DNA of 64,000 bases, taken from Luteimonas aestuarii (lineage in GTDB: Bacteria; Pseudomonadota; Gammaproteobacteria; Xanthomonadales; Xanthomonadaceae). Under the pieces are notes generated by a model. The model did no database searches. It was not told where the DNA came from and was given only the letters and a program-made list of their open reading frames with translations. Location of the stretch: positions 1 to 64,000 of the forward strand of contig NZ_SMTF01000018.1 of NCBI RefSeq assembly GCF_004357985.1, read 5' to 3'. Each line of letters opens with the position of its first letter. Within the stretch, counting starts at the first letter, position 1. The position numbers were made by a program, and so were the translations under genes. This document shows positions 1 through 8,999 of this stretch, one piece after another.

Positions 1-2259
1 GCCGTGGCCGACCAGGCCAACGCGACCGCACTGGGCGCGTATGCCCAGGCCATGGGCGAGTACGCCGTGGCGGTGGGCAGCGAGAGCGTGGCCAGTGGCT
101 TCGCCTCGACCGCGACCGGTTCCGGTGCCGAAGCCACGGGCGTCGAGTCGGCGGCCTTCGGTGCCGGCGCAGTGGCAGGGGAGGACTACGCCACTGCACT
201 TGGCGCCAATGCCAATGCCACGGGTTTCAACGGCACGGCAGTTGGCAGCTATGCGATTGCATCCGGCGCGGACAGCACCGCGCTGGGCGCCGACGCCGAG
301 GCTTCGGGCGAAGCGAGCGTGGCCGTGGGCCGCGGCAGCATCGCCTCGGGTTTCGACAGCGTGGCGGTGGGTGGCAGCGGATCGCTGGCGACAGAAGCCT
401 CGGGCGACAGTTCGACCGCGATTGGCGGCGGTGCCTATGCGGCCGGATCCGGCAGCACCGCGCTCGGCAATGCCGCACAAGCGTTTGCCGATGGCAGCGT
501 GGCATTGGGCCAAGGCTCGGTGGCTGATCGCAGCAACTCCATCTCGGTCGGCAGCGCGGGCAGCGAGCGCCAGATCACGAACGTGGCGGCGGGCACGCAG
601 GACACCGATGCCGTGAACCTCGCGCAGCTCAATGCCGTCTCGGCGGTCGCCGACATGGCGGTGCTGTACGACGACGCGAGCAGGGGGTCGATCACCTTGG
701 CTGGAGCCGATGGCACGCTCATCACCAACCTCGCCGCGGGCGAAGTCAGTGAGACCAGTACCGATGCCATCAATGGCGGCCAGTTGTTCCAGACCAACGA
801 GCGGGTGACGGTCGTGGAAGGGCGGGTCACGGTGGTTGAAGGACGCGTCGATGATATCGACGACCGGCTCGGCGACGTCGAGGGAATCACCGCGAATGCG
901 GTGGTCTACGACGATGCCGACAAGGGCGTCATCACGCTGGGGGGCGTCGATGGCACCGTGATCACCAACGTGGCGGCGGGCGAGGTCAGCGAAACCAGCA
1001 CGGATGCGATCAACGGCAGCCAGCTGTTCGAGACCAACCAGCGCGTCACCCTGGTCGAAGGGCGCGTCGACGACCTCGACACCCGTGTAGGCGACATCGA
1101 GGGCGTGGCCGCGAACTCCGTGCAGTACGACGATGACGACCGCGGCAGCGTGACCTTCGCCGGCGATGACGGTACGCAATTGCGCAACGTAGCGGCGGGT
1201 GCGGTGGCGGCGGGCAGCATGGATGCCATCAACGGCGGCCAGATGTACGACGCCATGGCAAGCGCCGCCCAGATCTTCGGCGGCGGTGCCGCCGTGACGG
1301 CCTTCGGCACGCTTTCGGCCCCGACGTACGTGATCCAGGGTGCCAGCTTCTTCAACGTTGGCGACGCCCTGGGGGCCATCGATGCGCAGATCAGCATGAT
1401 CGGTAATCGCCTGACCTCGATCGAGAACAACGGCGGCGTCAGCCCCCGGATCGTGGTGGGGGGCGAGCCGTCCGGTGGCGACGATGCCAGCATCGCCGAC
1501 GGCTCGAACGCGATCGCGATCGGTTCCAACGCGTCGGCACAGGCGGGCAATGGCGTGGCGGTCGGCGCGAATGCAAGCGTCGACGCGGCGAACGGCACGG
1601 CCATGGGAGCCAATGCCAGCATCGCCGCTGGCGCGACCAACGCCGTCGCGGTGGGCCAGGGCGCGACGGTGTCGGCATCCGGGGGTACCGCGGTCGGCCA
1701 GGGCGCCAGCGTCACTGGCACGAATGGCACGGCACTGGGCCACGGGGCATCGGCCAGCGCCGACAATTCGGTGGCGCTTGGCCAGGGATCGGTCGCCAAT
1801 CGCGCCAATACCGTGTCGGTGGGTAGCGCGGGCAACGAGCGCCAGGTCACCAATGTCGCGGCCGGCACGCAGGCCACCGACGCGGTCAACGTGGCGCAGC
1901 TTGAGTCCACCGCCACCCAGGCGGTGGCTACGGCGAACGCCTACACCGACCAGCGTTTCAATGCCTGGAGCGACAGCTTCGGTGCCTACCAGCAGCAGCT
2001 GGAACAGCGTTTCACCGACCAGGATCGCCGCATCGACCGCCAGGGCGCGATGGGCGCGGCGATGCTGAACATGGCGACCAGTGCCGCGGGCATCCGCACG
2101 CAGAATCGGGTTGGCGTCGGCATCGGCTTCCAGGGCGGCGAGAGCGCGCTGTCCGTCGGCTACCAGCGCGCGATCAGCGATCGCGCTACCGTGACCTTCG
2201 GCGGTGCGTTCAGCGGCGACGAGAAGTCGGTGGGCGTTGGCGCCGGCTTCGGTTGGTAA
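1..2259 (+). CDS. Trimeric autotransporter adhesin (YadA-like), 5' end outside window
   Basis: The frame is open from the first base, so the start and signal peptide lie upstream. About 750 residues are visible. A YadA-type head of short degenerate AxGxxAxAxG repeats (roughly residues 1-180) ends in a neck motif (NVAAGTQDTDAVNLAQL). A stalk follows with three related units of about 80 residues, each starting YDD, carrying NVAAG-like and DAINGGQ segments and short coiled coils (ERVTVVEGRV type). A second head (about 495-600) and second neck come next, then a coiled coil and a C-terminal YadA anchor of about 65 residues ending in Trp, as outer-membrane beta-barrel proteins do. Such proteins trimerise, insert their own barrel and display the head for adhesion or autoaggregation. 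Confident as to family; the ligand is unknown. Confidence 0.93.
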   Translation, partial: AVADQANATALGAYAQAMGEYAVAVGSESVASGFASTATGSGAEATGVESAAFGAGAVAGEDYATALGANANATGFNGTAVGSYAIASGADSTALGADAEASGEASVAVGRGSIASGFDSVAVGGSGSLATEASGDSSTAIGGGAYAAGSGSTALGNAAQAFADGSVALGQGSVADRSNSISVGSAGSERQITNVAAGTQDTDAVNLAQLNAVSAVADMAVLYDDASRGSITLAGADGTLITNLAAGEVSETSTDAINGGQLFQTNERVTVVEGRVTVVEGRVDDIDDRLGDVEGITANAVVYDDADKGVITLGGVDGTVITNVAAGEVSETSTDAINGSQLFETNQRVTLVEGRVDDLDTRVGDIEGVAANSVQYDDDDRGSVTFAGDDGTQLRNVAAGAVAAGSMDAINGGQMYDAMASAAQIFGGGAAVTAFGTLSAPTYVIQGASFFNVGDALGAIDAQISMIGNRLTSIENNGGVSPRIVVGGEPSGGDDASIADGSNAIAIGSNASAQAGNGVAVGANASVDAANGTAMGANASIAAGATNAVAVGQGATVSASGGTAVGQGASVTGTNGTALGHGASASADNSVALGQGSVANRANTVSVGSAGNERQVTNVAAGTQATDAVNVAQLESTATQAVATANAYTDQRFNAWSDSFGAYQQQLEQRFTDQDRRIDRQGAMGAAMLNMATSAAGIRTQNRVGVGIGFQGGESALSVGYQRAISDRATVTFGGAFSGDEKSVGVGAGFGW

Positions 2260-2382
2260 GGGTTGCCGGTTCCGTCGCGTCAGCGACGGAACCGGGCGGG
2301 ACATGCGGGCGCCCTGGGGCGCACGAACGATTCAGATGGGCTTGCGGGCCCGGAATGGAACTTCAAACGAGGAAGCGAAGGC

Positions 2383-4278
2383 ATGAAACAGAACAAGATC
2401 AGCGTGGCGATTGCAGGTGCGATTCTGGTGTCCGTGGTGGGCGTTTCCGCGGCCACCGTGAAGGGGCTCAGCGTGGGTGCGGTACGCGACACGACCACGA
2501 CCCCTGCAGCGGGCGACGGTGGGGCCCGGTTCGTCGTCAAGTATCGAGCCGGCTCCGCGGAGTCCCGTGATACCAGGATGATCGAGAGCGGCCTGAAGTC
2601 CGCCGTCGATCGTGCTGGCCTTGGACGCACGCTGGCTGCGACGAAGACGTCGGCCGGCAAGGGCGCGGTATCTGCATCGCACCTTCGCAGGATGGGCATG
2701 GAAGGCTGGAGCGTGGTCAAGACCACGCGTCATCTCGATGCGCAGGAAGCGGCCAGCTTCATGCGCGAGCTGGCGGCAGACCCCAGTGTCGAGGTGGTGG
2801 AGCTGGACCGCCTGTACCAGCGCGCACAGACGTTCTCGCCGGCCCTGGTGCCGGACGACCAGTACTATTCGGTCGCACAGTGGAACTTCCGCAACCCGGT
2901 GGGCGGCGTGGGTGCGGAACAGGCGTGGGACATCGCGACCGGCGAAGGCGTGGTGGTGGCGGTGCTCGACACCGGCATCGTCCAGAACCATTTCGACCTG
3001 GCGGCCAACGTCGTTCCGGGTTACGACATGATCAGCGACCGTCGCATCTCGCGTCGCGCGAACGACGGGCGCGTCGCGGGCGGCTGGGACGTGGGCGACT
3101 GGATCGAGGCGAACTACTGCGTCCAGCTGGGCGCGCCTTCGCATCCGGCCGACATCAGCTCCTGGCATGGCAGCCACGTTGCAGGCACGGTGGCGCAGGA
3201 GACCAACAATGGCGTGGGCCTTGCAGGCCTCGCGCATGGTGCCAAGGTCCAGCCGGTTCGAGTGCTGGGGTCGTGCGGCGGCTTCGGCAGCGACATCTCC
3301 GACGGCATGCTCTGGGCCGCCGGCCTCGAAGTGCCGGGCCTTCCGCTCAACCCCACGCCTGCGGAAATCCTCAACATGAGCCTGGGCAGCCAGGGACCGC
3401 AAGCGTGCTCGGCGCTGTACCAGAACACCATCAACCAGGTGAACGCTGCCGGTTCGATCATCGTCGTCGCGGCGGGCAATTCGAATGCCAATGCCGCCAA
3501 CTACACGATGTCCTCGTGCAACAACGTGATCAGCGTGGGCGCGACCCGCATCACCGGCGGCAAGGCCAGCTACTCGAACTTCGGTGCGCGCGTGGACCTG
3601 TCTGCCCCGGGCGGCGGCGGCGCCGTCGATGGCAACCCGAACGGCTACATCTGGCAGATGATCAATACCGGCACCCAGGGGCCGACCACCGACTTTGCGC
3701 CAGTGGGCTTCATCGGCACGTCCATGGCATCTCCGCACGTGGCGGCCGTGGCCGCGATGGTGCAGGGCGCGCTGGTCGAGGCGGATCGTGATCCGTTGAA
3801 CTGGCAGCAGATGCGTGACCTGCTGGTTGCAACGGCACGTCCGTTCCCGGTCACCATTCCCACGAACACACCGATGGGCTCGGGCATCGTCGATCCGGTG
3901 GCGGCGCTGACCGAGGCGCTGGTGGAGCCCTGCGACCCCGAAGTCGAGCAGTGCGAGCCGGATGCCACGCCTCTGGTCAACAAGGTGGCGGTCAACGGCC
4001 TGTCCGGCAACGCCGGCAGCGAAGCGCTGTATGCCATCGAAGTGCCGGCCGGTGTCAGCGGTCCGCTCAGCATCACCACCAGCGGCGGCAGCGGCAACGT
4101 CACCTTGCTGGTGAGTTTCGGTGAAGAGCCAAACGTCGGCGATGCGGACTACACCTCGGCGCGCCCGGGCAACAACGAGTCGGTGCGCGTGCCGTCCACC
4201 CAGGCCGGTACGTACTACGTCAAGCTCGTTGGCACGGCTGCGTTCAGCAACGTCAGGCTGCTCGCCAGCCACAACTGA
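2383..4278 (+). CDS. Secreted subtilisin-like serine protease (S8) with C-terminal PPC domain
   Basis: The start is ATG 2383, preceded by GAGGAAG at 2369-2375 with good spacing; earlier in-frame codons lack such a site. It gives 631 residues: a signal peptide (MKQNKISVAIAGAILVSVVG), a propeptide-like region to about residue 150, then the S8 catalytic domain. The triad is visible as Asp196 (VLDTG), His262 (HGSHVAG) and Ser447 (GTSMASPH). The last 110 residues or so resemble a pre-peptidase C-terminal (PPC) domain, which is usually removed after secretion. Secreted S8 proteases of this build are typical type II secretion substrates in xanthomonads, and the secretion operon begins about 130 bases downstream. 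That link is inferred from context. A terminator follows directly. Confidence 0.92.
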   Translation: MKQNKISVAIAGAILVSVVGVSAATVKGLSVGAVRDTTTTPAAGDGGARFVVKYRAGSAESRDTRMIESGLKSAVDRAGLGRTLAATKTSAGKGAVSASHLRRMGMEGWSVVKTTRHLDAQEAASFMRELAADPSVEVVELDRLYQRAQTFSPALVPDDQYYSVAQWNFRNPVGGVGAEQAWDIATGEGVVVAVLDTGIVQNHFDLAANVVPGYDMISDRRISRRANDGRVAGGWDVGDWIEANYCVQLGAPSHPADISSWHGSHVAGTVAQETNNGVGLAGLAHGAKVQPVRVLGSCGGFGSDISDGMLWAAGLEVPGLPLNPTPAEILNMSLGSQGPQACSALYQNTINQVNAAGSIIVVAAGNSNANAANYTMSSCNNVISVGATRITGGKASYSNFGARVDLSAPGGGGAVDGNPNGYIWQMINTGTQGPTTDFAPVGFIGTSMASPHVAAVAAMVQGALVEADRDPLNWQQMRDLLVATARPFPVTIPTNTPMGSGIVDPVAALTEALVEPCDPEVEQCEPDATPLVNKVAVNGLSGNAGSEALYAIEVPAGVSGPLSITTSGGSGNVTLLVSFGEEPNVGDADYTSARPGNNESVRVPSTQAGTYYVKLVGTAAFSNVRLLASHN

Positions 4279-4300
4279 CCCTGCGGTCAGGCTGCAAGCG

Positions 4301-4326
4301 AAAGCCCCGGCCAGTCCGGGGCTTTT
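4301..4326 (+). terminator. Rho-independent terminator after the S8 protease gene
   Basis: The arms AAGCCCCGG and CCGGGGCTT form a near-perfect stem with a short CCAGT loop, followed by TTTT. It lies 23 bases after the protease stop and separates that gene from the secretion operon. A weak -10-like TAAAGT at 4388-4393 is the only promoter hint for the operon that I can point to. Confidence 0.85.
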
Positions 4327-4408
4327 GCCGTCTGGACGATGGGACGCTGGGCACTGCGCGACGATGCCGGGCGTGAACCGGCGGTGCTAAAGTCGCTGTC
4401 CCGCTCTC

Positions 4409-6160
4409 GTGATCTCCGATGTGAACGCGATTCCGCAATCCGCGACCGCTGACCTCCCGGCCACCTCTGCTGAAGCGCGCATCGTCGATGCGCTGGTCGC
4501 CAACGGCCAGCTCAAGGACGTCGACCTGGCCCGCGCGCGTCGCCTGCAGCAGGAAACCGGCGGCAGCCTGCTGCAGCTGCTGTCGCGCTTGGGTCTGGTG
4601 TCCGAGCGCGACCATGCCGAGGCCTGCGCGCAGACCCTGTCGTTGCGCCTGCTGTCTGGCAAGGACCTGCCGGCCGAACCGCCGGAACTGATGCCGGACG
4701 CGCAGCCGCTCAGCGTGCGCTTCCTGAAGCAGTTCAACGTCTGCCCGCTGCGCGAGGACCGTGGTCGCCTGCTGCTGTGGATGGCCGATCCCTACGATGA
4801 GTACGCCATCGAGGCGGTGCGCCTGGCGACCGGCTGCCCGATCCAGCCGGCGGTCGGATTGCGTTCGGAAATCGGCGACCTGGTCGAGCGCTGGCATGGG
4901 CAGGGCCGCAGCGCGATGGGCGCGATCGTCGAAACCGCCGATGGCGAGGGCAGCGGCGATGTCGACGACGTCGAACACCTGCGCGACCTTGCGTCCGAGG
5001 CGCCGGTCATCCGGCTGGTCAACCTGGTGATCCAGCGTGCGGTCGAACTGCGCGCGTCGGACATCCACATCGAGCCTTTCGAGAACCGGCTGAAGGTGCG
5101 CTATCGCATCGACGGCGTGCTGGAGGAAGGCGAGAGCCCGCCGTCCAACCTGACCGCCGCCGTGATCAGCCGTGTCAAGATCATGGCCAAGCTCAACATC
5201 GCCGAACGCCGCCTGCCGCAGGATGGACGCATCATGCTGCGCGTGCAGGGCAAGGAACTCGACCTGCGCGTTTCCACCATGCCGACCGCGCACGGCGAGA
5301 GCGTGGTGATGCGCCTGCTGGACCGGCAGACGGTGGTGTTCGATTTCGAACGCCTCGGCTTCACCAGCGACTTCCTGCCGCGTTTCGAGAAGGTGCTGGA
5401 GCAGCCGCACGGCATCCTGCTGGTCACAGGCCCCACCGGTTCGGGCAAGACCACCACGCTGTACACCGCGCTGAGCAGGCTCAATACGCCCGACGTGAAG
5501 ATCATCACCGTCGAGGATCCGGTGGAGTACCAGCTCGAGGGCATCAACCAGATCCAGGCCAAGCCGCAGATCGGCCTGGATTTCGCCCATGCGCTGCGCA
5601 GCATCGTGCGCCAGGACCCGGACATCATCATGATCGGTGAAATGCGCGACCTGGAAACCGCGCGCATCGCCATCCAGTCCGCGTTGACCGGCCATCTCGT
5701 GCTCAGCACGCTGCACACCAACAACGCAGCGGGCGGCATCACCCGCATGCTGGACATGGGTGTCGAGGACTACCTGCTCACGTCCACCGTCAACGGCATC
5801 CTGGCGCAGCGACTGGTGCGACGGCTGGAGCCGACCCATGCCGAGCGCTACGCGGCCTCGCCCGAAGAGATCGAGAAGTTCGGCCTGCGCCGCTTCCAGC
5901 CCGAGGGCGAGATCATGCTGTATCGCCCGCGCCCGTCCGCCATCGCGCCCACCGGTTACCTCGGCCGCACCACGATCATGGAGTTCCTGGTGATGGACGA
6001 CGCGCTTCGCCGCGCGGTGATGCGCCATGCAGGCATGGGCGAGCTGGAACAGCTCGCGCGGCAATCCGGCATGCGCACCATGTACGAGGACGGCATCGCC
6101 AAGGCCCTGCGCGGCGTGACGACCATCGAGGAAGTGCTTCGCGTCACCGAGGACGCCTGA
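4409..6160 (+). CDS. gspE: Type II secretion assembly ATPase GspE/XpsE
   Basis: This cytoplasmic hexameric ATPase drives pseudopilus assembly. There are 583 residues from GTG 4409; GTG 4421 is an equally possible start. An N-terminal N1E-type domain (about 25-170) is followed by the secretion NTPase domain with Walker A GPTGSGKTT (341-349, Lys347), an Asp box, Walker B (IIMIGEMRD, about 406-414) and a His box. The zinc-binding four-cysteine subdomain usual in GspE is absent: the segment around residues 470-522 keeps its length but has no Cys. I recall that xanthomonad XpsE proteins share this loss, so it is probably a lineage trait. The stop overlaps the next start (TGATG), which suggests translational coupling. 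Confidence 0.96.
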   Translation: MISDVNAIPQSATADLPATSAEARIVDALVANGQLKDVDLARARRLQQETGGSLLQLLSRLGLVSERDHAEACAQTLSLRLLSGKDLPAEPPELMPDAQPLSVRFLKQFNVCPLREDRGRLLLWMADPYDEYAIEAVRLATGCPIQPAVGLRSEIGDLVERWHGQGRSAMGAIVETADGEGSGDVDDVEHLRDLASEAPVIRLVNLVIQRAVELRASDIHIEPFENRLKVRYRIDGVLEEGESPPSNLTAAVISRVKIMAKLNIAERRLPQDGRIMLRVQGKELDLRVSTMPTAHGESVVMRLLDRQTVVFDFERLGFTSDFLPRFEKVLEQPHGILLVTGPTGSGKTTTLYTALSRLNTPDVKIITVEDPVEYQLEGINQIQAKPQIGLDFAHALRSIVRQDPDIIMIGEMRDLETARIAIQSALTGHLVLSTLHTNNAAGGITRMLDMGVEDYLLTSTVNGILAQRLVRRLEPTHAERYAASPEEIEKFGLRRFQPEGEIMLYRPRPSAIAPTGYLGRTTIMEFLVMDDALRRAVMRHAGMGELEQLARQSGMRTMYEDGIAKALRGVTTIEEVLRVTEDA

Positions 6161-6810
6161 TGGGCAAGGTCCGGGTCGACAGTTTTGCGGTTTCGATCGA
6201 TGGCTTCGCCGCCGGTCCGCAGCAGTCGTTGGATGATCCGCTGGGCGCCCGCGGCCTGGGCCTGCATGCTTGGTTCCGTCCGACCCGCACCTTCCAGCGC
6301 AACGTGATGGGACAGGAGGGCGGTGAGTCCGGCGTGGATGACGATTTCGCCGCGCGTGGCTTCGAAGGCGTCGGCGCGTGGATCCTCGGGCGCAACATGT
6401 TCAGTCCTTCGCGCGGACCGTGGCCCGACGATGGCTGGCGCGGCTGGTGGGGCGACGAGCCGCCCTACCACTGCGACGTCTTCGTGCTGACCCATCACGC
6501 CCGCGGACCGTTGGCGATGGCGGGTGGCACCATGTTCCACTTCATCACCGACGGTGCCGAGGCAGCGCTGGCACTGGCGAAACAGGCGGCGGGTGCTGCC
6601 GACGTACGCGTTGGCGGCGGTGCCGGGACGATCCGCCAGTACTTGCAAGCCGGTGCCATCGATCACATGCATCTTGCCGTCGCGCCGGTGCTGCTCGGCA
6701 GCGGTGAGTCGTTGTTCGCAGGACTCGATCTGCCGGCGCTGGGCTATCGCGTCGGTGACAGCGCACCCGGCGAGCGTGCAATGCACATCCTGGTCGAGCG
6801 GGTGGGCTGA
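6160..6810 (+). CDS. Dihydrofolate reductase/RibD C-terminal family protein inside the secretion operon
   Basis: The 216-residue protein begins MGKVRVDSFAVSIDGFAAGP, the usual opening of small RibD C-terminal-like reductases (YyaP/YwjB type). It has a GGGAGT nucleotide-binding turn at about residue 150 and a late HLAVAPVLLGSGESLF motif typical of the family. These proteins are predicted NADPH-dependent reductases; most have no known substrate. Its start overlaps the gspE stop and its end is 2 bases from the gspF start, so it must be co-transcribed and probably translationally coupled. It is not a known secretion component. It may be a passenger gene, or it may act on the cell surface or a secreted cofactor; nothing in the sequence decides this. 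Confidence 0.88.
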   Translation: MGKVRVDSFAVSIDGFAAGPQQSLDDPLGARGLGLHAWFRPTRTFQRNVMGQEGGESGVDDDFAARGFEGVGAWILGRNMFSPSRGPWPDDGWRGWWGDEPPYHCDVFVLTHHARGPLAMAGGTMFHFITDGAEAALALAKQAAGAADVRVGGGAGTIRQYLQAGAIDHMHLAVAPVLLGSGESLFAGLDLPALGYRVGDSAPGERAMHILVERVG

Positions 6811-6812
6811 AC

Positions 6813-8027
6813 ATGCCGCTGTACCGCTACAAGGCGCTGAATGCGCGCGGCGAGATGCTGGATGGCCAGATGGAAGCCGCCAGCGACGCTGAGGTCGCGC
6901 TGCGCCTGCAGGAGCAGGGCCACCTGCCGGTCGAGGCGCGACTGGCCAGCGAAGGCGGTGGCGAACCGGCGTGGCGCTCGCTGTTCAAGCCCAAACCGTT
7001 CGCCGGCCAGCGCCTGGTGCAGTTCACCCAGCAACTGGCGACGCTGCTCGGTGCCGGCCAGCCGCTGGATCGCGCATTGTCGATCCTGCTGGAACTGCCG
7101 GAGGACGCGGCCGCCAAGCGCACCATCTCCGAAGTGCGCGACGCGGTGCGCAGCGGCATCCCGCTGTCGACGGCACTGGATCGCCAGCACGGTACCTTCC
7201 CGTCGCTGTACGTGAACATGGTGCGCGCGGGAGAGGCCGGTGGCAGCCTGGAGGAAACGCTGCAGCGCCTGGCCGATTACCTCGAGCGCACGCGCCTGCT
7301 GCGTGGCCGGGTCATCAACGCGCTGATCTACCCGGCGATCCTGCTGGTGGTGGTCTGCGGCGCGCTGATGTTCCTGCTGGGTTACGTGGTGCCGGAGTTC
7401 GCGTCGATGTACGACAGCCTCGACGCCGAACTGTCGTGGTTCACGCAACTGGTGCTCGGCGTGGGCCTGCTGGTGCGCGACTGGTGGATCGTGCTGCTGG
7501 TGATCCCCGTGCTTGCGCTGTGGTGGCTCGAGCGCAGCCTGCGTCGCCCCGCCTTCCGCGCCGGGTTCGATGAATGGCTGCTGCAGCGCAAGCTGGCCGG
7601 TTCGCTGGTGGCGAAGATCGAGACCGCCCGCCTGGCGCGCACGCTCGGTACCCTGCTGAAGAACGGGGTGCCGCTGATCGCGGCACTGGGCATCGGCAAG
7701 GCGGTGCTGGGGAACCGCGCGCTCGCTGCCGATGTCGAAGCCGCGGCGACCGATGTGAAGAACGGTGTCGGCCTGTCCACGGCGCTGGCCAGGGGCAAGC
7801 GCTTCCCGCGCCTGGCGCTGCAGATGGTGCAGGTGGGCGAGGAGTCAGGTGCACTCGATACCATGCTGCTCAAGACCGCGGATACGTTCGACCAGGAGAC
7901 CGCGCAGGCGCTGGACCGCTTGATGGCGGCGCTGGTGCCGGTGGTGACGGTGGTGCTGGCGGCCATCGTCGGCGTGGTGATCCTGGCGGTGCTGATCCCG
8001 ATCTATGGGTTGACGAATACGATCTAG
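6813..8027 (+). CDS. gspF: Type II secretion inner membrane platform protein GspF
   Basis: The 404-residue protein starts MPLYRYKALNARGEMLDGQM, the standard GspF/PilC opening. It has two repeated T2SSF domains (about 65-190 and 265-395) and three hydrophobic segments (about 170-190, 215-240 and 375-400). GspF forms the polytopic core of the inner membrane platform with GspE, L and M. The length is normal for the family. It follows the reductase-like gene by 2 bases and is followed by a 273-base spacer before the canonical start of gspG. Confidence 0.96.
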   Translation: MPLYRYKALNARGEMLDGQMEAASDAEVALRLQEQGHLPVEARLASEGGGEPAWRSLFKPKPFAGQRLVQFTQQLATLLGAGQPLDRALSILLELPEDAAAKRTISEVRDAVRSGIPLSTALDRQHGTFPSLYVNMVRAGEAGGSLEETLQRLADYLERTRLLRGRVINALIYPAILLVVVCGALMFLLGYVVPEFASMYDSLDAELSWFTQLVLGVGLLVRDWWIVLLVIPVLALWWLERSLRRPAFRAGFDEWLLQRKLAGSLVAKIETARLARTLGTLLKNGVPLIAALGIGKAVLGNRALAADVEAAATDVKNGVGLSTALARGKRFPRLALQMVQVGEESGALDTMLLKTADTFDQETAQALDRLMAALVPVVTVVLAAIVGVVILAVLIPIYGLTNTI

Positions 8028-8300
8028 TCCTGATGAACACGCGCAGCTTGCCGCCTTGGCCGCATTGATCGGACGGGCGGAGAGGACAAGCGCCAAGAGG
8101 AGAAATGCCAGATGGGTAGTGCGAGGTACCAGAAGAGAAAGGGCGCGCGGGGGATGTCTGCCGGCGGGAGGTCGGGGTTGTCCACTGGCATCAGCCGTGG
8201 CGACTGCAACATTCCATTAGCTGCGTCGCGTAGCGCGCAGCAGTTTGAAGGACGCGTGCACAAGCCGTTCCCTGGCGCCCCGCTTGGGCACGGCATCGGC
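8028..8300 (+). other. Spacer or coding extension between gspF and gspG
   Basis: These 273 bases hold no separate gene. From 8112 onward the stretch is open in the gspG frame and is preceded by a strong Shine-Dalgarno sequence, so it may encode a 63-residue extension of the GspG leader. A segment around 8180-8200 (catcagccgtggcgactgc) resembles one in the matching gspJ extension (tgtcagccgttgcgacggc, about 10128-10146). Confidence 0.5.
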
Positions 8301-8714
8301 ATGCACCAGGCGTCCCGCCTCAAGCAGGCCGGTTTCAGCCTGCTGGAAATCATCATCGTCACCGTGCTGATCGGTGCCCTCGTCGCGTTCGCCGCAAGTC
8401 AGGTGCTCAGCGGCGGTGACCGCGCCAACTACCGCATCGCCGAGGCGCAGATCCAGACGCTGGCGCAGAAGATCGACCAATACCAGATGGATACCGGCCG
8501 CCTGCCCAATGCACTGCAGGACCTGGTCGTGCAGCCGGGCGATGCCACGGGTTGGCTGGGGCCGTATGCGCGCGCCGACGACCTGGTGGACCCGTGGAAG
8601 ACGCCGATCGAGTACCGGGTGCCGGGCGACGGTCGTCCTTTCGACCTGGTCAGTCTTGGCGCCGACCGCTCGCCAGGCGGGCAGAGCGTCAACGCGGACA
8701 TCCGTTTCGAATAG
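8301..8714 (+). CDS. gspG: Major pseudopilin GspG (start uncertain, long upstream in-frame extension)
   Basis: Main subunit of the type II secretion pseudopilus. With ATG 8301 the leader is MHQASRLKQAG, cleaved before FSLLEIIIVTVLIGAL, and the protein has 137 residues, the family norm. It keeps the conserved DPW, EYRVPGDG and SLGADRSPGG segments of the C-terminal calcium-binding region. However, the frame is open upstream to ATG 8112, which has a much better ribosome-binding site (GAGGAG at 8097-8102) than ATG 8301 has; GTG 8256 is a further candidate. If 8112 is used the leader would be 74 residues. I list the conservative start. PilD (61308-62168) should process it. Confidence 0.93.
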   Translation: MHQASRLKQAGFSLLEIIIVTVLIGALVAFAASQVLSGGDRANYRIAEAQIQTLAQKIDQYQMDTGRLPNALQDLVVQPGDATGWLGPYARADDLVDPWKTPIEYRVPGDGRPFDLVSLGADRSPGGQSVNADIRFE

Positions 8715-8901
8715 CCGCGATGCGCAGCGTGTCGTGGAGCGGTGCGTGATCGGGATCGGGATCGGGAGCGGTTTGGCACACGCTCGCGCCCTGCGCGCTT
8801 CGCGATCTGTCTTCTGTCGTGGCCCGCGTCGTGGTGGGGCGCAGGACGAAGCCAAGGCCGGGGCATGACGCTCCAAGCGCTGCGTCGAGATGCTCACATG
8901 C

Positions 8902-8935
8902 GGTCATCCCCGTGCAGGCAGGGGGCCATGGATCT
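8902..8935. repeat. Degenerate copy of the GTCATCCCCGC...GGGG interspersed repeat
   Basis: The sequence from GGTCATCCCCGTGCAGGC to GGGGGCCATGGATCT matches, with a few changes, the reverse complement of 61211-61244. It sits in the gspG-gspH spacer, within the open extension of gspH. A short GATCGG microrepeat (about four units) lies upstream at about 8747-8772. Confidence 0.6.
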
Positions 8936-8999
8936 GCCATTCCCGGCATCAACGTCCATCGGTGCCCGGGCCTGTTTGCATTGGGGACAGGCTTTGCAC

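Noticed and set aside
2263..2382. Upstream in-frame extension of the S8 protease
   Set aside because: It would put 40 charged residues before a clear signal peptide; ATG 2383 has the ribosome-binding site.
2332..4272. 646-codon minus-strand frame opposite the S8 protease
   Set aside because: No domain; the plus strand has the signal peptide and catalytic triad.
4253..6064. 603-codon minus-strand frame opposite gspE
   Set aside because: Shadow of gspE with no motif or ribosome-binding site.
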